Shown here: positions 62,872 to 64,000 of the stretch, piece after piece
Layout of the letters: each line of letters starts with the position of its first letter
Position numbering within the stretch: position 1 is the first letter of the stretch
Source of the DNA: Micromonospora sp. ATCC 39149
Lineage (GTDB): Bacteria > Actinomycetota > Actinomycetes > Mycobacteriales > Micromonosporaceae
Length of the DNA: 64,000 nucleotides
Reading direction: 5' to 3'
Assembly: GCF_000158815.1 (NCBI RefSeq)
Contig: NZ_GG657738.1
Coordinates: forward strand, 1,361,373-1,425,372
Notes under the pieces: generated by a model
Databases searched by the model: none
Told to the model about the DNA's origin: nothing
What the model saw: only the letters and a program-made list of their open reading frames with translations
Program-made: the position numbers and the translations under genes

Positions 62872-64000
<1,129 letters not shown>

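Overview
The window is 64 kb of very GC-rich, gene-dense DNA with frequent GTG starts and 4-bp ATGA/GTGA stop-start overlaps. Its gene content points to an actinomycete of the Micromonospora/Salinispora group: a fabG-fabI-hemH run as in mycobacterial mabA-inhA-hemZ, a four-gene conservon (cvnA-D), AcnR-type control of aconitase, DUF3097, DUF2630 and TIGR04222. The genus is an inference; no rRNA or tRNA gene was seen.

Layout. 1-8.3 kb is housekeeping: an SPFH/NfeD pair, a serine hydrolase, DUF3097 with an in-frame stop near its start, a HAD phosphatase, ferrochelatase, enoyl-ACP reductase and FabG. An IS630-type insertion sequence (8.4-9.5 kb) sits in a GTTAAC site. Next come a short region with a possible leader peptide and a 28-residue membrane peptide, and the wreck of a GH11 xylanase with a CBM2. 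10.8-13.8 kb is a MoxR-DUF58-VWA operon. 14-16.4 kb holds a small Cys/His protein and two bacterial-PH proteins, the second frame-disrupted. 16.4-24.8 kb: PAP2-family protein, FlK-like thioesterase, metallo-hydrolase, PfkB kinase, secreted AA10 LPMO with CBM2, asparagine synthase and an aminopeptidase P.

25-28.8 kb carries two tandem genes for exported beta-helix proteins whose last ~1.36 kb appears identical. Opposite them is a 5.5-kb alpha-amylase/pullulanase gene, then a CBM2 membrane protein. 35.3-38.8 kb is a decayed stretch with a broken small membrane gene and two broken XRE-type regulators. 38.9-43.7 kb: GDPD phosphodiesterase, DedA protein and aconitase.

43.8-51.9 kb, all on the minus strand, is the most distinctive block: cytochrome P450, class I terpene synthase and class II terpene cyclase in overlapping frames, then a complete conservon (sensor-kinase-like CvnA, roadblock CvnB, DUF742 CvnC, GTPase CvnD). 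It reads as a terpenoid, probably diterpenoid, operon next to a membrane-associated G-protein signalling module.

52-64 kb: DUF2630, RIO kinase, HAD hydrolase, an AcnR-like TetR regulator (its promoter shares a palindromic site with the aconitase promoter 14 kb away), a TIGR04222 membrane protein with a Gly/Cys-rich tail followed by a broken DUF692 (multinuclear iron oxidase family) gene and its partner, an atypical SDR, a Mug-type DNA glycosylase, an ABC exporter, an enoyl-CoA hydratase, an HTH protein, a cadmium-transporter-like relic and the C-terminal part of an ABC-F ATPase.

A general theme is local reading-frame damage: several genes carry clusters of single-base slips while most long genes are intact. 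This may be real decay or local sequence error. All family assignments come from reading motifs in the translations; no database search was run.
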